Assembly (NCBI RefSeq): GCF_045277565.1
Contig: NZ_CP123584.1
Span: forward strand, 2,046,001-2,110,000
Length of the DNA stretch: 64,000 nt
Source of the DNA: Aliisedimentitalea scapharcae
Lineage (GTDB): Bacteria > Pseudomonadota > Alphaproteobacteria > Rhodobacterales > Rhodobacteraceae
Direction of reading: 5' to 3'
How positions within the stretch are numbered: the first letter of the stretch is position 1; the number at the start of each line of letters is the position of its first letter. This document shows positions 8,673-17,761 of this stretch, piece by piece. The position numbers and the translations under genes were made by a program. Under the pieces are notes generated by a model. That model was not told the origin of the DNA and did not search any database. It was given only the letters and a program-made list of their open reading frames with translations.

Positions 8673-9552
8673 TACCACCACATTCGCTCCTGCTCAGACC
8701 CGATCAAACGCTTGGCTGCGCTTGTCGTTGTGGGTTGTCCTGTTCGTGTTCGCGATCTGGTTCTTGCTGCCTGCCTATGTGGTGGTTGGAACCTCGCTCA
8801 AGGATCTGGCCGAAATTCGCGGTGGATCTCTTCTGGCCCTTCCGCATGAGTTGAATTTCACCGCCTGGAGCCACGCCTGGAGCAAGGCTTGCATCGGGGT
8901 CACATGCGAAGGTCTGGAGCCATATTTCTGGAATTCGGTCATCATGGCGATACCGTCCGTCGTATTGTCCACTTTGTTGGGCGCGTTGACGGGATATGCC
9001 CTGACCAAATGGAAATTTAGAGGGGCCAACATCGTATTCGCGCTGATCCTGTTTGGCTGCTTTGTGCCTTTCCAGGTCGTTATTCTGCCTATGGCGCAAA
9101 CGCTTGGCCTGATTGGCATCACCAATACGGTTTACGGATTGATCCTGGTGCATACGGTGTATGGGCTTGCCTTTACCACCTTGTTTTTTCGCAATTACTA
9201 CGTCTCAATCCCGGATGAGCTGGTACGAGCCGCGACCATTGATGGGGCAGGTTTCTTCACCATTTTTCGCCGCATCATCCTGCCGCTGTCACCGCCCATC
9301 ATCGTGGTGTCGGTGATCTGGCAGTTCACCCAGATCTGGAACGACTTCCTGTTCGGAGCCAGTTTCACGACCGGCGGGGCTCAGCCGATCACCGTGGCGA
9401 TGAACAATCTGGTGAACACCACGACCGGCGTAAAGCAATACAACGTCGACATGGCCGCGGCGCTTATCACCGCTGCTCCAACCCTTCTCGTCTATATCGC
9501 AGCGGGCCGCTACTTTGTGCGTGGTTTGACCGCTGGTTCTGTCAAAGGATAA
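8665..9552 (+). CDS. Sugar ABC transporter permease 2 (MalG-type)
   Basis: A 295-residue permease with six predicted helices and the EAA loop ATIDGAGFFTIFRRIILPLS. ATG 8665 (MSDTTTFAPAQ) overlaps the stop of permease 1 by 8 bases, as is usual for such pairs; a longer upstream frame would overlap the first permease by nearly 100 bases and is rejected. Together the permeases form the heterodimeric channel of a CUT1-type importer. Confidence 0.92.
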   Translation: MSDTTTFAPAQTRSNAWLRLSLWVVLFVFAIWFLLPAYVVVGTSLKDLAEIRGGSLLALPHELNFTAWSHAWSKACIGVTCEGLEPYFWNSVIMAIPSVVLSTLLGALTGYALTKWKFRGANIVFALILFGCFVPFQVVILPMAQTLGLIGITNTVYGLILVHTVYGLAFTTLFFRNYYVSIPDELVRAATIDGAGFFTIFRRIILPLSPPIIVVSVIWQFTQIWNDFLFGASFTTGGAQPITVAMNNLVNTTTGVKQYNVDMAAALITAAPTLLVYIAAGRYFVRGLTAGSVKG

Positions 9553-9556
9553 GAAA

Positions 9557-10672
9557 ATGGCTTCTCTGACAATCAAGAATGCAGTCAAACGCTATGGCAG
9601 TGTCGAGGTTCTGAAGGGGGTCGATATCGACTTGCAGGATGGTGAGTTTCTCGTGCTTCTCGGAGCATCGGGCTGTGGTAAATCCACGCTGCTGAACATG
9701 ATCGCAGGTCTTGAAACCGTGACCGAAGGCGAAATCAAGATCGGGGATCGGGTGATCAACGATGTGCACCCCAAAGACCGCGACATCGCCATGGTGTTCC
9801 AATCCTATGCGCTCTATCCCAACATGACTGTTGGCAAGAACATGGCCTTTGGTCTCGAAATGCGTGGGGTGCCGAAAGCAGAACGCCAAACTGCCGTGAC
9901 CGAAGTTGCCAAGATGCTGCAGATGGATCACCTGCTGGATCGAAAACCCAGCCAGCTTTCGGGCGGTCAACGCCAACGGGTGGCCATGGGGCGTGCGCTG
10001 GTCCGTCGTCCTGAAGTGTTTCTGTTCGACGAACCGCTTTCCAACCTTGATGCCAAGCTGCGCCTGGAAATGCGCACCGAAATCAAACGGCTGCACAAAC
10101 GTCTGAATGCAACGATGGTGTATGTCACCCATGATCAGATCGAGGCCCTGACACTGGCCGACCGGATCGCGATCCTGAAAGACGGCGAAGTCCAGCAATT
10201 GGCCAGCCCGGCCGAAATCTATGACCGCCCCAAGAACATGTTTGTCGCCGGGTTGGTCGGGTCGCCACCGATGAACTTTATCCGCACGAAACTGTCGCGC
10301 ACCGAAAAGGGATATGGTGCGGAAATCTCGGTCCGCGCAAATGGCGGCGATCAGCCGGTCCTGCTTGACCTGTCGGATCAATCATTGGATCTTGGCCCAT
10401 ATGTCGGGCGCGAGATCGTCATCGGTCTGCGCCCGGAGGCAATCAGCCAGGCAGGGCAGGGGAACAGCGGAACACAAAGCTTTGCGTCCGAAATCGATGT
10501 GACAGAGGCCACCGGCGCAGACACGCTGTGTGTGCTCAACTGGAGCGGGATCGAGGTCATGGCACGGGTCAGTTCCGGCTATGCCCAGATCATCGAAGGC
10601 ACCATGGATTTTACCGTGGACATGACACGGGCCAGCCTGTTCGACCCTGAAACCGAGATGCGGCTGGAGTAA
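9557..10672 (+). CDS. Sugar ABC transporter ATP-binding protein (UgpC/MsmK class)
   Basis: A 371-residue ATPase with Walker A (GASGCGKST, about residues 36-44), Q-loop MVFQSYALYPNMTV, signature LSGGQRQRVAMGRAL, Walker B VFLFDEPLSNLDAKLR and the switch His in YVTHDQ. The C-terminal 130 residues form the OB-fold regulatory domain found in MalK-like subunits (VGSPPMNFI; VIGLRPEAI). It begins 4 bases after permease 2. Such ATPases often serve several importers, so it may not be dedicated to glucose. Confidence 0.93.
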   Translation: MASLTIKNAVKRYGSVEVLKGVDIDLQDGEFLVLLGASGCGKSTLLNMIAGLETVTEGEIKIGDRVINDVHPKDRDIAMVFQSYALYPNMTVGKNMAFGLEMRGVPKAERQTAVTEVAKMLQMDHLLDRKPSQLSGGQRQRVAMGRALVRRPEVFLFDEPLSNLDAKLRLEMRTEIKRLHKRLNATMVYVTHDQIEALTLADRIAILKDGEVQQLASPAEIYDRPKNMFVAGLVGSPPMNFIRTKLSRTEKGYGAEISVRANGGDQPVLLDLSDQSLDLGPYVGREIVIGLRPEAISQAGQGNSGTQSFASEIDVTEATGADTLCVLNWSGIEVMARVSSGYAQIIEGTMDFTVDMTRASLFDPETEMRLE

Positions 10673-10712
10673 GCCGCCAAACGGGCTTTCGGGCATAGGA
10701 AAGAGACAAGCC

Positions 10713-11675
10713 ATGTGGAATTTCGTAGCAGATGTCGGCGGCACAAATATGCGTCTTGCCGCGATTTCGAATGTGGGATCGATTGTTGACCAAAAGTCGT
10801 ATCACTCCAAAAGTGATCTGGACTTCCCCGAGGCCTGCGCGTGTTTCATACGCGAACATGACGGGCCACCCGAAGCTGTTGTAGTCGCTGCGGCAGGTGT
10901 GGTTACGGATGGCGCAGTGCAGCTGACAAACTCGGCGCAAAACTTTTCCGAGACCGAGCTGGCCGAGGTCTGCCAGACGCAAAACGTCAAAATCCTGAAC
11001 GACTTTGAGGCGGCGGCCTGGTCTCTTGCGACGATCGGTGGGGGGGACACCCGGGTGTTGCAGGGGCCGACCGACGTACCGCATGGTCCGCGGTTGGTTA
11101 TCGGACCTGGAACCGGGCTTGGCGTGGGGGCGTTGGTTTGGGTTCATGGGCAGCCCCATGTTGTACCCGGCGAAGGGGGGCATGTCAGCCTGTCACCACA
11201 GTCTTACGAGGAATTCGGCTACTTTGAACAGTTGGTGAGACTGTGGCCCGAGATCCGTATCGGAAATGGGGTGGCCGTCGAGGCCGAAGCCATCCTGTCC
11301 GGCACAGGTGTTCCCATGCTCTATGAGGCAGTCGCACATGCACGCCAGTCAATTGTTGAACCCAAAACCTCTGCGCAGGTGTTCACCTTGGCAAAAAGGG
11401 GAGAGGATCAGAATGCCAATATCGCCATAGACCTGTTTCGCCGGGCACTGGGCCAGATCGCTGGCGATCTTGCCCTGGTCTTCAATGCCAAAGGAGGGGT
11501 CTTTCTGACGGGCGGCGTTGCGCTTTCCAATACATGGATCTTTGATCGACGCTTTCTTGATGCGTTCAACGCTGGTGGTCGCCACAGCAATTGGCGATCA
11601 GCCATGCCTGTGTACCTGTACCAGAACCCGGATTTCGGCCTGCTGGGGGCTCGAAACTATGTTTCCACACGCTAA
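10713..11675 (+). CDS. glk: Glucokinase
   Basis: A 320-residue kinase of the E. coli-type glucokinase family (ATP + D-glucose to glucose 6-phosphate, cytoplasm). Visible motifs are the phosphate loop ADVGGTNMRLA, the catalytic segment ILNDFEAAAW, the second phosphate motif GPGTGLGVGALV and EGGHVSLSP, which carries sugar-contacting residues. Length is normal. Placing glk right after the ABC genes couples uptake with phosphorylation and is the main argument for glucose as the transported sugar. A 40-base spacer with an AAGAGA site precedes the ATG. Confidence 0.92.
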   Translation: MWNFVADVGGTNMRLAAISNVGSIVDQKSYHSKSDLDFPEACACFIREHDGPPEAVVVAAAGVVTDGAVQLTNSAQNFSETELAEVCQTQNVKILNDFEAAAWSLATIGGGDTRVLQGPTDVPHGPRLVIGPGTGLGVGALVWVHGQPHVVPGEGGHVSLSPQSYEEFGYFEQLVRLWPEIRIGNGVAVEAEAILSGTGVPMLYEAVAHARQSIVEPKTSAQVFTLAKRGEDQNANIAIDLFRRALGQIAGDLALVFNAKGGVFLTGGVALSNTWIFDRRFLDAFNAGGRHSNWRSAMPVYLYQNPDFGLLGARNYVSTR

Positions 11676-11687
11676 AGGATGGGCAAG

Positions 11688-12710
11688 ATGTCAAAGATCA
11701 AGGTCGGCCTGCTGGGATATGGAAACGCTGGACGGGTGTTCCACGCGCCCCTGATTGTGGCCGAACCCCGGTTGGAATTGACCAGGATTGGCAGTCGTGA
11801 CTTCAGCGACAAAACGTTGCCGCAGGGAGCAACAGGCGCGCCGATCCTGGACGTCGTCAATGATCCCGATATCGACCTTGTGGTTGTTGCGACACCAAAC
11901 GACAGCCATGCGTCGCTCGCCGAACTGGCGCTGCGCGCGGGAAAGCATGTTGTGGTCGATAAACCGTTTACCCTGGACAGCGGCTCGGCGGCCCGGATCG
12001 TACAACTGGCCGAGGACACTGGGAAAATGCTCAGCGTGTTCCAGAACCGTCGCTGGGATGGTGGGTATCTGACCGCACGGGACGTGGTGGACGACGGTCT
12101 TCTTGGGTCGATCAGTTATGGCGCGTTTCATTTCGACCGCTACAGCCCCGCAATCAAGGATCGGTGGCGCGAGTGGGATCGACCGGGGGCTGGAATTCTC
12201 TACGATCTTGGCCCGCATTTGGTTGATCAGATTGTGGTGCTTTTTGGTATGCCCGACGCCGTGACCGCCAATTTGGCGCGCCAACGCCAGGGCGCTGTTG
12301 TCGACGACTTCTTTCACATCGTCCTGGAATTCGGACCAACACGGATCGTGGCCCATGCCAGTTCCCTGATGCCCGATCATGCGCCCCGCATTTCGCTGTT
12401 TGGTGCGCGTGCATGTCTGTTCCAATATGGGTTCGATGGCCAGGAAGACGCATTGAAACGGGGGGAACGCCCGGGCGATCCGCAATGGGGTCAGACACCG
12501 GGCGGTCGCGCCGAGATTGTTGATATGAATGGCGAGCGTCGGGCGCTGAAACTTCGGGACGGTCAATACGAGGCGTTTTACGCCGGGATCGCCGATGCAA
12601 TTTGCGATGGGGCACCGCTGGCCGTCACTGGATCACAGGCTCTGGAGGTGATGCGTGTGTTGGATGCTGCCAAGATTTCCGGCCAGACCGGCACGCGGGT
12701 AATGCTTTAG
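11688..12710 (+). CDS. Gfo/Idh/MocA family oxidoreductase
   Basis: A 340-residue NAD(P)-dependent sugar or polyol oxidoreductase. The N-terminal Rossmann fold shows GLLGYGNAGRVFHAPLI and ATPNDSHASLAELALRAGKH; the VDKPFTLD stretch has the family's catalytic Lys. The C-terminal domain contains DLGPHLVDQIV. ATG 11688 is preferred to ATG 11679 because GGATGGG then has proper spacing. It starts 12 bases after glk and closes the operon. Relatives of this sequence type are often annotated as YdgJ-like scyllo-inositol or glucose dehydrogenases; the substrate is undetermined. Confidence 0.88.
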   Translation: MSKIKVGLLGYGNAGRVFHAPLIVAEPRLELTRIGSRDFSDKTLPQGATGAPILDVVNDPDIDLVVVATPNDSHASLAELALRAGKHVVVDKPFTLDSGSAARIVQLAEDTGKMLSVFQNRRWDGGYLTARDVVDDGLLGSISYGAFHFDRYSPAIKDRWREWDRPGAGILYDLGPHLVDQIVVLFGMPDAVTANLARQRQGAVVDDFFHIVLEFGPTRIVAHASSLMPDHAPRISLFGARACLFQYGFDGQEDALKRGERPGDPQWGQTPGGRAEIVDMNGERRALKLRDGQYEAFYAGIADAICDGAPLAVTGSQALEVMRVLDAAKISGQTGTRVML

Positions 12711-12866
12711 TCGCTTGGCGGTCTGGCTTGACTGCGCCGCGCCGGAAACACGAATTTCTGCGTGTCGACGACCGCAGGTCCGCCAGCTAGCGGAGCCAAA
12801 ATGTTGAGACTTGCATTATAGGTACGCGGCCCGGCCCGCTTACAGAATGTTGCGCTGAAACACTCC

Positions 12867-13823
12867 TCAGGATTCCCAGTCTCCGGATGCGCCGAGGGTC
12901 TTCAGGATTTGCCGAAATGCCTCATGTCCCCGGTGCAGGGCCTGACGTTCAAGATCGACAAGAGTTTGGGGGCTGAATTCGGAGTGCCGCAGTATGACAC
13001 GTGCCGGATCAAAGGGCGGATCGAGATAGGCAAACGCGCCGTCTCCCAGGCTTACACCCTTCAGCGCCTTGCGCCCGGCCTGAATGGGCGCGCTATAGGC
13101 CCAGACGTTTTCAAACGTGAACCGCCGCAAACCCTGATCCAGAAGGCGGCGGGTCAGGTCGGCAAGCGGTAGGAAACCGTCTCCGACCGGAACACCGGCA
13201 ACGGTGAGCTGGCCTGCATCTTGGGCCCGGATCATCACGTGGTCTTTGAAATGGATTGAATGGACATGGGGCAGCACCGCGTCCAACGCGGCAATCGGAT
13301 CTTCCAGAACCATCTGTGAATTGCCATAGTCGTAGAGGATTTTCAGATTGGGATGGTTCACCTGTTCGACGATGTCGGCCAATTCCGGGCCGGTGAAATC
13401 TTCGTGGTTTTCCAGCACGATGATCACACCCAGGTCGTGTGCTTCATGCACCACGGCCGCCAGATCGGCGGATGTGTTTTGCATCATCTCACTCACGTCT
13501 GCGCCATGACGGGTGTAGGTTCGCAGGGATGTCGCCCCCATGCGATGCGCCACATTCAGCATTTTGGACATATGCGCGGGTGCCGTATCCGAAGTATCCA
13601 CCTCCAGGCTCATCCCATGCGCGACCAGATAGGCGCGCAGACGGTCCATACGGTCGGTGTCACATCCGCCCAGATGGCGATAGCTTGCATCGTTCAGCGA
13701 CAGGCTGATGCCCTGAAACCCCATTGACCGTGCAAGATCGGCAAAGGCGATGGCGTCAAACCCCGGCTGATGCGCAAAGTGATGCCGGAGGCTGAAGCTG
13801 TGGATGGTGGTATCAACGATCAT
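12867..13823 (-). CDS. Sugar phosphate isomerase/epimerase (TIM barrel, AP-endonuclease-2 family)
   Basis: A 318-residue TIM-barrel protein of the xylose-isomerase-like family. Candidate metal ligands are seen in order: Glu in IIVLENHEDF, Asp in LKILYDYGNSQM, His in HSIHFKDHVMI and a late Glu in FTFENVWAYS. ATG 13823 overlaps the stop of the kinase gene (ATGA), so this is the fifth and last gene of a coupled operon; an in-frame upstream extension is rejected because it would lie entirely inside the kinase gene. The family isomerises or epimerises sugars, keto acids and polyols. The substrate is unknown; the operon suggests a phosphorylated or hydroxylated intermediate. Confidence 0.85.
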   Translation of the reverse strand: MIVDTTIHSFSLRHHFAHQPGFDAIAFADLARSMGFQGISLSLNDASYRHLGGCDTDRMDRLRAYLVAHGMSLEVDTSDTAPAHMSKMLNVAHRMGATSLRTYTRHGADVSEMMQNTSADLAAVVHEAHDLGVIIVLENHEDFTGPELADIVEQVNHPNLKILYDYGNSQMVLEDPIAALDAVLPHVHSIHFKDHVMIRAQDAGQLTVAGVPVGDGFLPLADLTRRLLDQGLRRFTFENVWAYSAPIQAGRKALKGVSLGDGAFAYLDPPFDPARVILRHSEFSPQTLVDLERQALHRGHEAFRQILKTLGASGDWES

Positions 13824-14668
13824 GCGCAGTGTCCCATGTAGGTCAGTTCTGCGCCAAACGCGCGACGATATCGCGAACAGATGTCCGCATCTTGCAACAC
13901 TTCGGCGCGCCATGCGCAATACCCGGCGAAACGCCATGCATAGGCAGGGCGCAGCAACGCGTAACGCTCGGCAAGGTCTGGGCGAGACAGGGCCGACCAG
14001 AAGTCGCCGACCTGCGCGTCGGTCAGGGGCGCGCGTTCGCCCAGGATCTGGAAACCGGGCGACAGGAAGCTGTAGATGTCTTCGCAAATGTCGCCGATGG
14101 CTGGGCATTGCCAATCAATCAGGCGCAAGTTCGACCCCGCGCCGACCAGATTGCCACCAACATCCGTATGGATCAGAGACAGCTTGTGCGGCGGGGGCAC
14201 CTTGGCCCAAGGCGGTGGGGTGGTGGTGGGCTGTGATGTGCAGCGGGCAAACAGGGCATCGCCTTGGGCAATGATGTCTCTGACATCCAAGGGGACGCTG
14301 CGAAAACCTGTTGGATCGGCGACCTCTTTGCGCATCACAAGCGCGGCGACGCTGGGCATGTCTCCGTCCCACATGTTCCCTTCGACGTATTCGTAAACCA
14401 GCAGAGATTGATCAGCCCAATACCCGACCAGATCGGGGGCAACGTCCAGCCCCGCAAGACGGTGCAAGGCTTTGGCTTCGTCGTCCGGCAGATTGGGAAA
14501 GAGGGTGCCTGTCATCGGCTCGGCAAACTCTTTGGCGACAAGCCGTCGGTCCGCGGTATCGACACGCCAGACTGAATTCAGATACCCTCCCTTAAGCTTG
14601 CGAAAAACTGTGCGGTCATCTGCCAGACCCTGCTGGGTGAGAAAGCGCCGCAGCTCGGCCTCTGTCAT
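13820..14668 (-). CDS. APH-fold small-molecule kinase (phosphotransferase family)
   Basis: A 282-residue protein with the aminoglycoside phosphotransferase/choline kinase fold. Visible elements are a glycine-containing early loop (KLKGGYLNSVWRV), the Lys of VAKEF, the hinge LLVYEYVEGNMW, the Brenner motif LSLIHTDVGGNLV (catalytic Asp, metal-binding Asn) and the DFG-equivalent LRLIDWQ. Members phosphorylate sugars, amino alcohols, homoserine or drugs; nothing here points to antibiotic resistance. It overlaps the genes on both sides by 4 bases (ATGA), indicating tight stoichiometric coupling. The natural reading is a kinase acting on a pathway intermediate. Confidence 0.82.
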   Translation of the reverse strand: MTEAELRRFLTQQGLADDRTVFRKLKGGYLNSVWRVDTADRRLVAKEFAEPMTGTLFPNLPDDEAKALHRLAGLDVAPDLVGYWADQSLLVYEYVEGNMWDGDMPSVAALVMRKEVADPTGFRSVPLDVRDIIAQGDALFARCTSQPTTTPPPWAKVPPPHKLSLIHTDVGGNLVGAGSNLRLIDWQCPAIGDICEDIYSFLSPGFQILGERAPLTDAQVGDFWSALSRPDLAERYALLRPAYAWRFAGYCAWRAEVLQDADICSRYRRAFGAELTYMGHCA

Positions 14669-15666
14669 GCGAAACCTTTCAGTGTTTCCAAGAGTTCCGC
14701 GTCAATCGGAATGCCATGTTTTGCGAGATTCCGTCTGTTTTCTTCGCGTCGCGCATTTGGCAGGCGGGCCCCGTCCTGTTCAGTGATGGAGGCGACGAGC
14801 GTGGTGATCGTCTGATGGAAACCACCGCCCGAAAATTTGTCTGGATCAAAGGCCACAAAGAACTGGCCGTTGTCGATGGGTTTGCCGTCATCGTCGGTGA
14901 ATGACCCCTGATCCGGTCCCAGATTGCCCCCGGCCAGCGCGGCGCAGAGCACCTCGACCAAAAGTCCGATACTGAACCCTTTGACCCCACCCGCAGGTGC
15001 CATCGACCCGGCCAGCCCGGCCTCGGCGTCAGTGGTGGGATTGCCCTGCGCATCCAGCGCCCAGCCAAGCGGGATTGGCTCACCTGCTTCGGCGGCGTGT
15101 TTCACGGCCGTCCAGGCCACTTGCGTTGCCGATTGATCAACCAGAAAGGCGATTTTGCCATTTGGTGCCGGAACGGCATAGGAAATCGGGTTGGTGCCGA
15201 TGATCGGGGTTTTGCCGCCCACCGGGGCCAGATTGGGCACCGCGTTGGTCGCACCCAGGGCCAAAAGGCCAGCGCGCGCAAGATATCCGGTGTGAAACCC
15301 CAAGGTTGCGGCGTTGTAGGAGTTGTGAACACCCATCGCCGCAACGCCATGCGTCTTGGCCGCCGGGATCAGATGTTTGAATCCCATCTCAATCGCCGGA
15401 TGGGCAAAGCCGTGTCGCGCATCAACCCGAAAGCTGGTGTCTGACAGTGCCTGAACCTGTGGCACGGCCTTGCCATCGACCTTGCCGCTGCGCAGATGGG
15501 CGCAGTAATATTGCAGCCAGTAAAACCCATGCCCGTCCAGACCGGACAGCTCGGTCTCCAGAATGGCTTCGGTGAAATAGGCGGCGTTTTCTTGCGACGT
15601 GCCGCTGCCGGTCATCGCCTTCCAAATCAGGGTATGTGCGTCCTCAGGGGACAGCAAAACGCTCAT
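14665..15666 (-). CDS. Ldh2 family malate/L-lactate/ureidoglycolate-type dehydrogenase
   Basis: A 333-residue NAD(P)-dependent oxidoreductase of the Ldh2/MDH2/YlbC/YiaK superfamily, which is not a Rossmann-fold family. Typical segments are ELSGLDGHGFYWLQYYC with the active-site His, VHNSYNAATLGFHTGYLA, GTNPISYAVP and PAGGVKGFSIGLLVEVL. The superfamily reduces 2-oxo acids or cyclic imines (lactate, malate, sulfolactate, 2,3-diketogulonate, piperideine-2-carboxylate). It overlaps the hydroxylase gene upstream and the kinase gene downstream by 4 bases each. The substrate is not identifiable. Confidence 0.88.
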   Translation of the reverse strand: MSVLLSPEDAHTLIWKAMTGSGTSQENAAYFTEAILETELSGLDGHGFYWLQYYCAHLRSGKVDGKAVPQVQALSDTSFRVDARHGFAHPAIEMGFKHLIPAAKTHGVAAMGVHNSYNAATLGFHTGYLARAGLLALGATNAVPNLAPVGGKTPIIGTNPISYAVPAPNGKIAFLVDQSATQVAWTAVKHAAEAGEPIPLGWALDAQGNPTTDAEAGLAGSMAPAGGVKGFSIGLLVEVLCAALAGGNLGPDQGSFTDDDGKPIDNGQFFVAFDPDKFSGGGFHQTITTLVASITEQDGARLPNARREENRRNLAKHGIPIDAELLETLKGFA

Positions 15667-16652
15667 TTCGCGTGCATCCTTCTTTTGCGTGCCCGAACGT
15701 TCACGGTCATCTCGTCGGTTCCGTCATGGTAGGTGCCGAACCATTTATCGAGCGGGAATTCCGGGCTGCCATAATTGCATTCATAATAGCGGTGGTGAAG
15801 CTGGTGAAAGAACCCGCCAATCAGAATGCGCGCCTTGTTTCGGGCAAACACGGCCTCGTATCCCGAATGGCCGGTAGGTGCTCCCAACAACTGCCAGTGC
15901 AGCAAGAACATGATGTGCACGGGATGGGCGGGCAGCACAAAAAAGATCAAAAGGCTGCTGAAATAGAACACATGTTCGACCGGGTGCATCGACAGGCCGG
16001 ACCATGGCCCGACATTGACGTTGCGATGATGCACCGAATGCACATACCGATAGAGCGGTGGCCAGTGGATCAGGCGGTGGACCAGGTAAAAGTGCACCCC
16101 CTGAAACAAGGTCAACACAGGGAAGAGCAAGACAAACCAAACCGGGCTTTGGGAAAACTCAACCGGCATCGTCCCCCCATTGGCAAAGGCCCAACGCATG
16201 GCAATCTCAAATCCCGACGCAATCGGCACACCAAAAACCAGCGTGTGAAACATGTTGTCCCATGTCTGGTATCCAAAAAGGAACAGCGCATTCTTGCGGC
16301 CTGTGATCGGGCGGGTATCAAAGCGCAGGACATTGCCCTGACCGTCGATGCCATAGAACCAGATGTGCAGCCCGCCCACCACCAACACCACCGCAACCAT
16401 GTTGCGCAGCAGCACCAGCGCGGCCCAATCCCATCCAAACGTCGCCTCTGCAGGCACAAAGGGCATCAGCCAGAAGGCGATGACAAAACTGTAGACCAGA
16501 AACAGCGCCCGGTCAGAGACTTGTAGGAAGTTTTCAAAGATCCAGCGCAGAACTGCCCAGGGCCGGGGGGGCCACTGCCAGTATGGCATCGGGGCCAATG
16601 GCAGCTCTGGCGCGTGGTTCCAAACGGCGGATGTGCGGTGAGGTGTCGACAT
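15663..16652 (-). CDS. Sterol desaturase/fatty acid hydroxylase superfamily protein, copy A
   Basis: A 329-residue integral membrane di-iron oxygenase. Three to four helices precede the histidine boxes: HFYLVHRLIH, HSVHHRNVNVGPWSG with SMHPVEH, and FHQLHHRYYECNYGSPEFP. All boxes are intact, so it should bind two irons and use O2 to hydroxylate or desaturate a substrate at the membrane. It is clearly paralogous to the next upstream gene (same box sequences and ECNYGxPExP-xWFGxYHDG ending), probably by tandem duplication. The stop overlaps the dehydrogenase start (ATGA). The electron donor is not encoded nearby. Confidence 0.88.
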   Translation of the reverse strand: MSTPHRTSAVWNHAPELPLAPMPYWQWPPRPWAVLRWIFENFLQVSDRALFLVYSFVIAFWLMPFVPAEATFGWDWAALVLLRNMVAVVLVVGGLHIWFYGIDGQGNVLRFDTRPITGRKNALFLFGYQTWDNMFHTLVFGVPIASGFEIAMRWAFANGGTMPVEFSQSPVWFVLLFPVLTLFQGVHFYLVHRLIHWPPLYRYVHSVHHRNVNVGPWSGLSMHPVEHVFYFSSLLIFFVLPAHPVHIMFLLHWQLLGAPTGHSGYEAVFARNKARILIGGFFHQLHHRYYECNYGSPEFPLDKWFGTYHDGTDEMTVNVRARKRRMHAK

Positions 16653-16676
16653 GGTTTGGCCTGTTCGTATGTGGTG

Positions 16677-17678
16677 TTAAGATGCGTGCATACGTTTTTT
16701 GGTTTCCCGCACGCGGTCCGTGGCCTCCGGGCTGCCGTCGTGATAGCTGCCGAACCAGTTGTCCCACGGCATTTCCGGGTTGCCGTAATTGCATTCAAAG
16801 TACCGGTGATGCAGCTGATGGTGGAACGACCCGATTTTCAGGTGGGCCTTGTCCCCCAACACCAGGTTTTCAAACCCGGCATGGGATGTGGCCGTGGCCA
16901 AGGCCAGCCAATACCCCATGAAGATGAAGTGGATCGGGTGTGCGGGCACAACGAGAAAGATCAGTAGCAGCCCCATGTAACCGATATGTTCGACCGGGTG
17001 CATCGAAAAGCCGGACCATGGCGCAATCGAGACACTGCGGTGATGCACCGAATGCACCCGTTTGTAGATCCATGGAATGTGCAGCGCGCGGTGCAGCCAA
17101 TAAAAGTGCAAGGATTGGATCGCAGGCATCAACAGGAACAAGGCAAAGAACCAGATCGGGTTGCTTTTGACCGTGATCATGGGGGCCCAGCCATTGGCAT
17201 AGCCCATCCAGACAATGGCATCATACAACGTCCAGATCGTGACGCCGGACAGAAGAGCGTAGGTGACGTTGTCCCAATATTGATCGTCCCACAGGAAAAT
17301 ACGTGCATTCTTGGCCAACCCGCGCCGGTCAAATTTGAAATCGTCGCCCTGTTTTTTCCACCCGTACAGCCACAGGTGCAGCCCCTGTGCGAAGATGATC
17401 ATCAAAATCAGGTTGCGTGCCCAAAGCTGCAATACCCATCCCCAGCTCAGGTGTTGCATCTGCTCCAGCGGTGGCACCAACCATGCCCAAGTGGCCCAGG
17501 CCATCAGCGCATAGATCATGAATTCGGTCATTGGCAGCCAGTTGGTCGCAAACCACCGGATCGTTGCCATCGGATTGGGCGGCCATGAGAACAGCGGCGT
17601 GACAGCGACAGGCAGGTCAGGATGCCAATTCCATTCCTTGCTTGGACCGGCTTTCAGGTGCTCGTCAGTGTGGGACAT
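16677..17678 (-). CDS. Sterol desaturase/fatty acid hydroxylase superfamily protein, copy B
   Basis: A 333-residue membrane di-iron protein, first gene of the operon. Histidine boxes are SLHFYWLHRALH, HSVHHRSVSIAPWSG with SMHPVEH, and FHHQLHHRYFECNYGNPEMP. ATG 17678 is supported by GGGAGGAGC six to seven bases upstream; a longer frame running into the regulator promoter is rejected. Copy A follows after 24 bases. The pair may form a heteromer or act in two successive hydroxylations. The LysR gene diverges from it 97 bases away. Confidence 0.88.
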   Translation of the reverse strand: MSHTDEHLKAGPSKEWNWHPDLPVAVTPLFSWPPNPMATIRWFATNWLPMTEFMIYALMAWATWAWLVPPLEQMQHLSWGWVLQLWARNLILMIIFAQGLHLWLYGWKKQGDDFKFDRRGLAKNARIFLWDDQYWDNVTYALLSGVTIWTLYDAIVWMGYANGWAPMITVKSNPIWFFALFLLMPAIQSLHFYWLHRALHIPWIYKRVHSVHHRSVSIAPWSGFSMHPVEHIGYMGLLLIFLVVPAHPIHFIFMGYWLALATATSHAGFENLVLGDKAHLKIGSFHHQLHHRYFECNYGNPEMPWDNWFGSYHDGSPEATDRVRETKKRMHAS

Positions 17679-17761
17679 GTGTGCTCCTCCCGTCAGGTCG
17701 ATTGGGATATACTTCATGTTTTTAACCAACATCGAAAACACTGGTATTTGTCCGCAAATTA

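Noticed and set aside
12867..14114. A 415-residue version of the TIM-barrel isomerase
   Set aside because: The extra N-terminal part is basic, low-quality sequence lying inside the kinase gene; the ATGA overlap start at 13823 is far more natural.
13820..14668. Antibiotic resistance determinant
   Set aside because: The APH fold alone does not indicate resistance; its setting in a catabolic operon argues against it.
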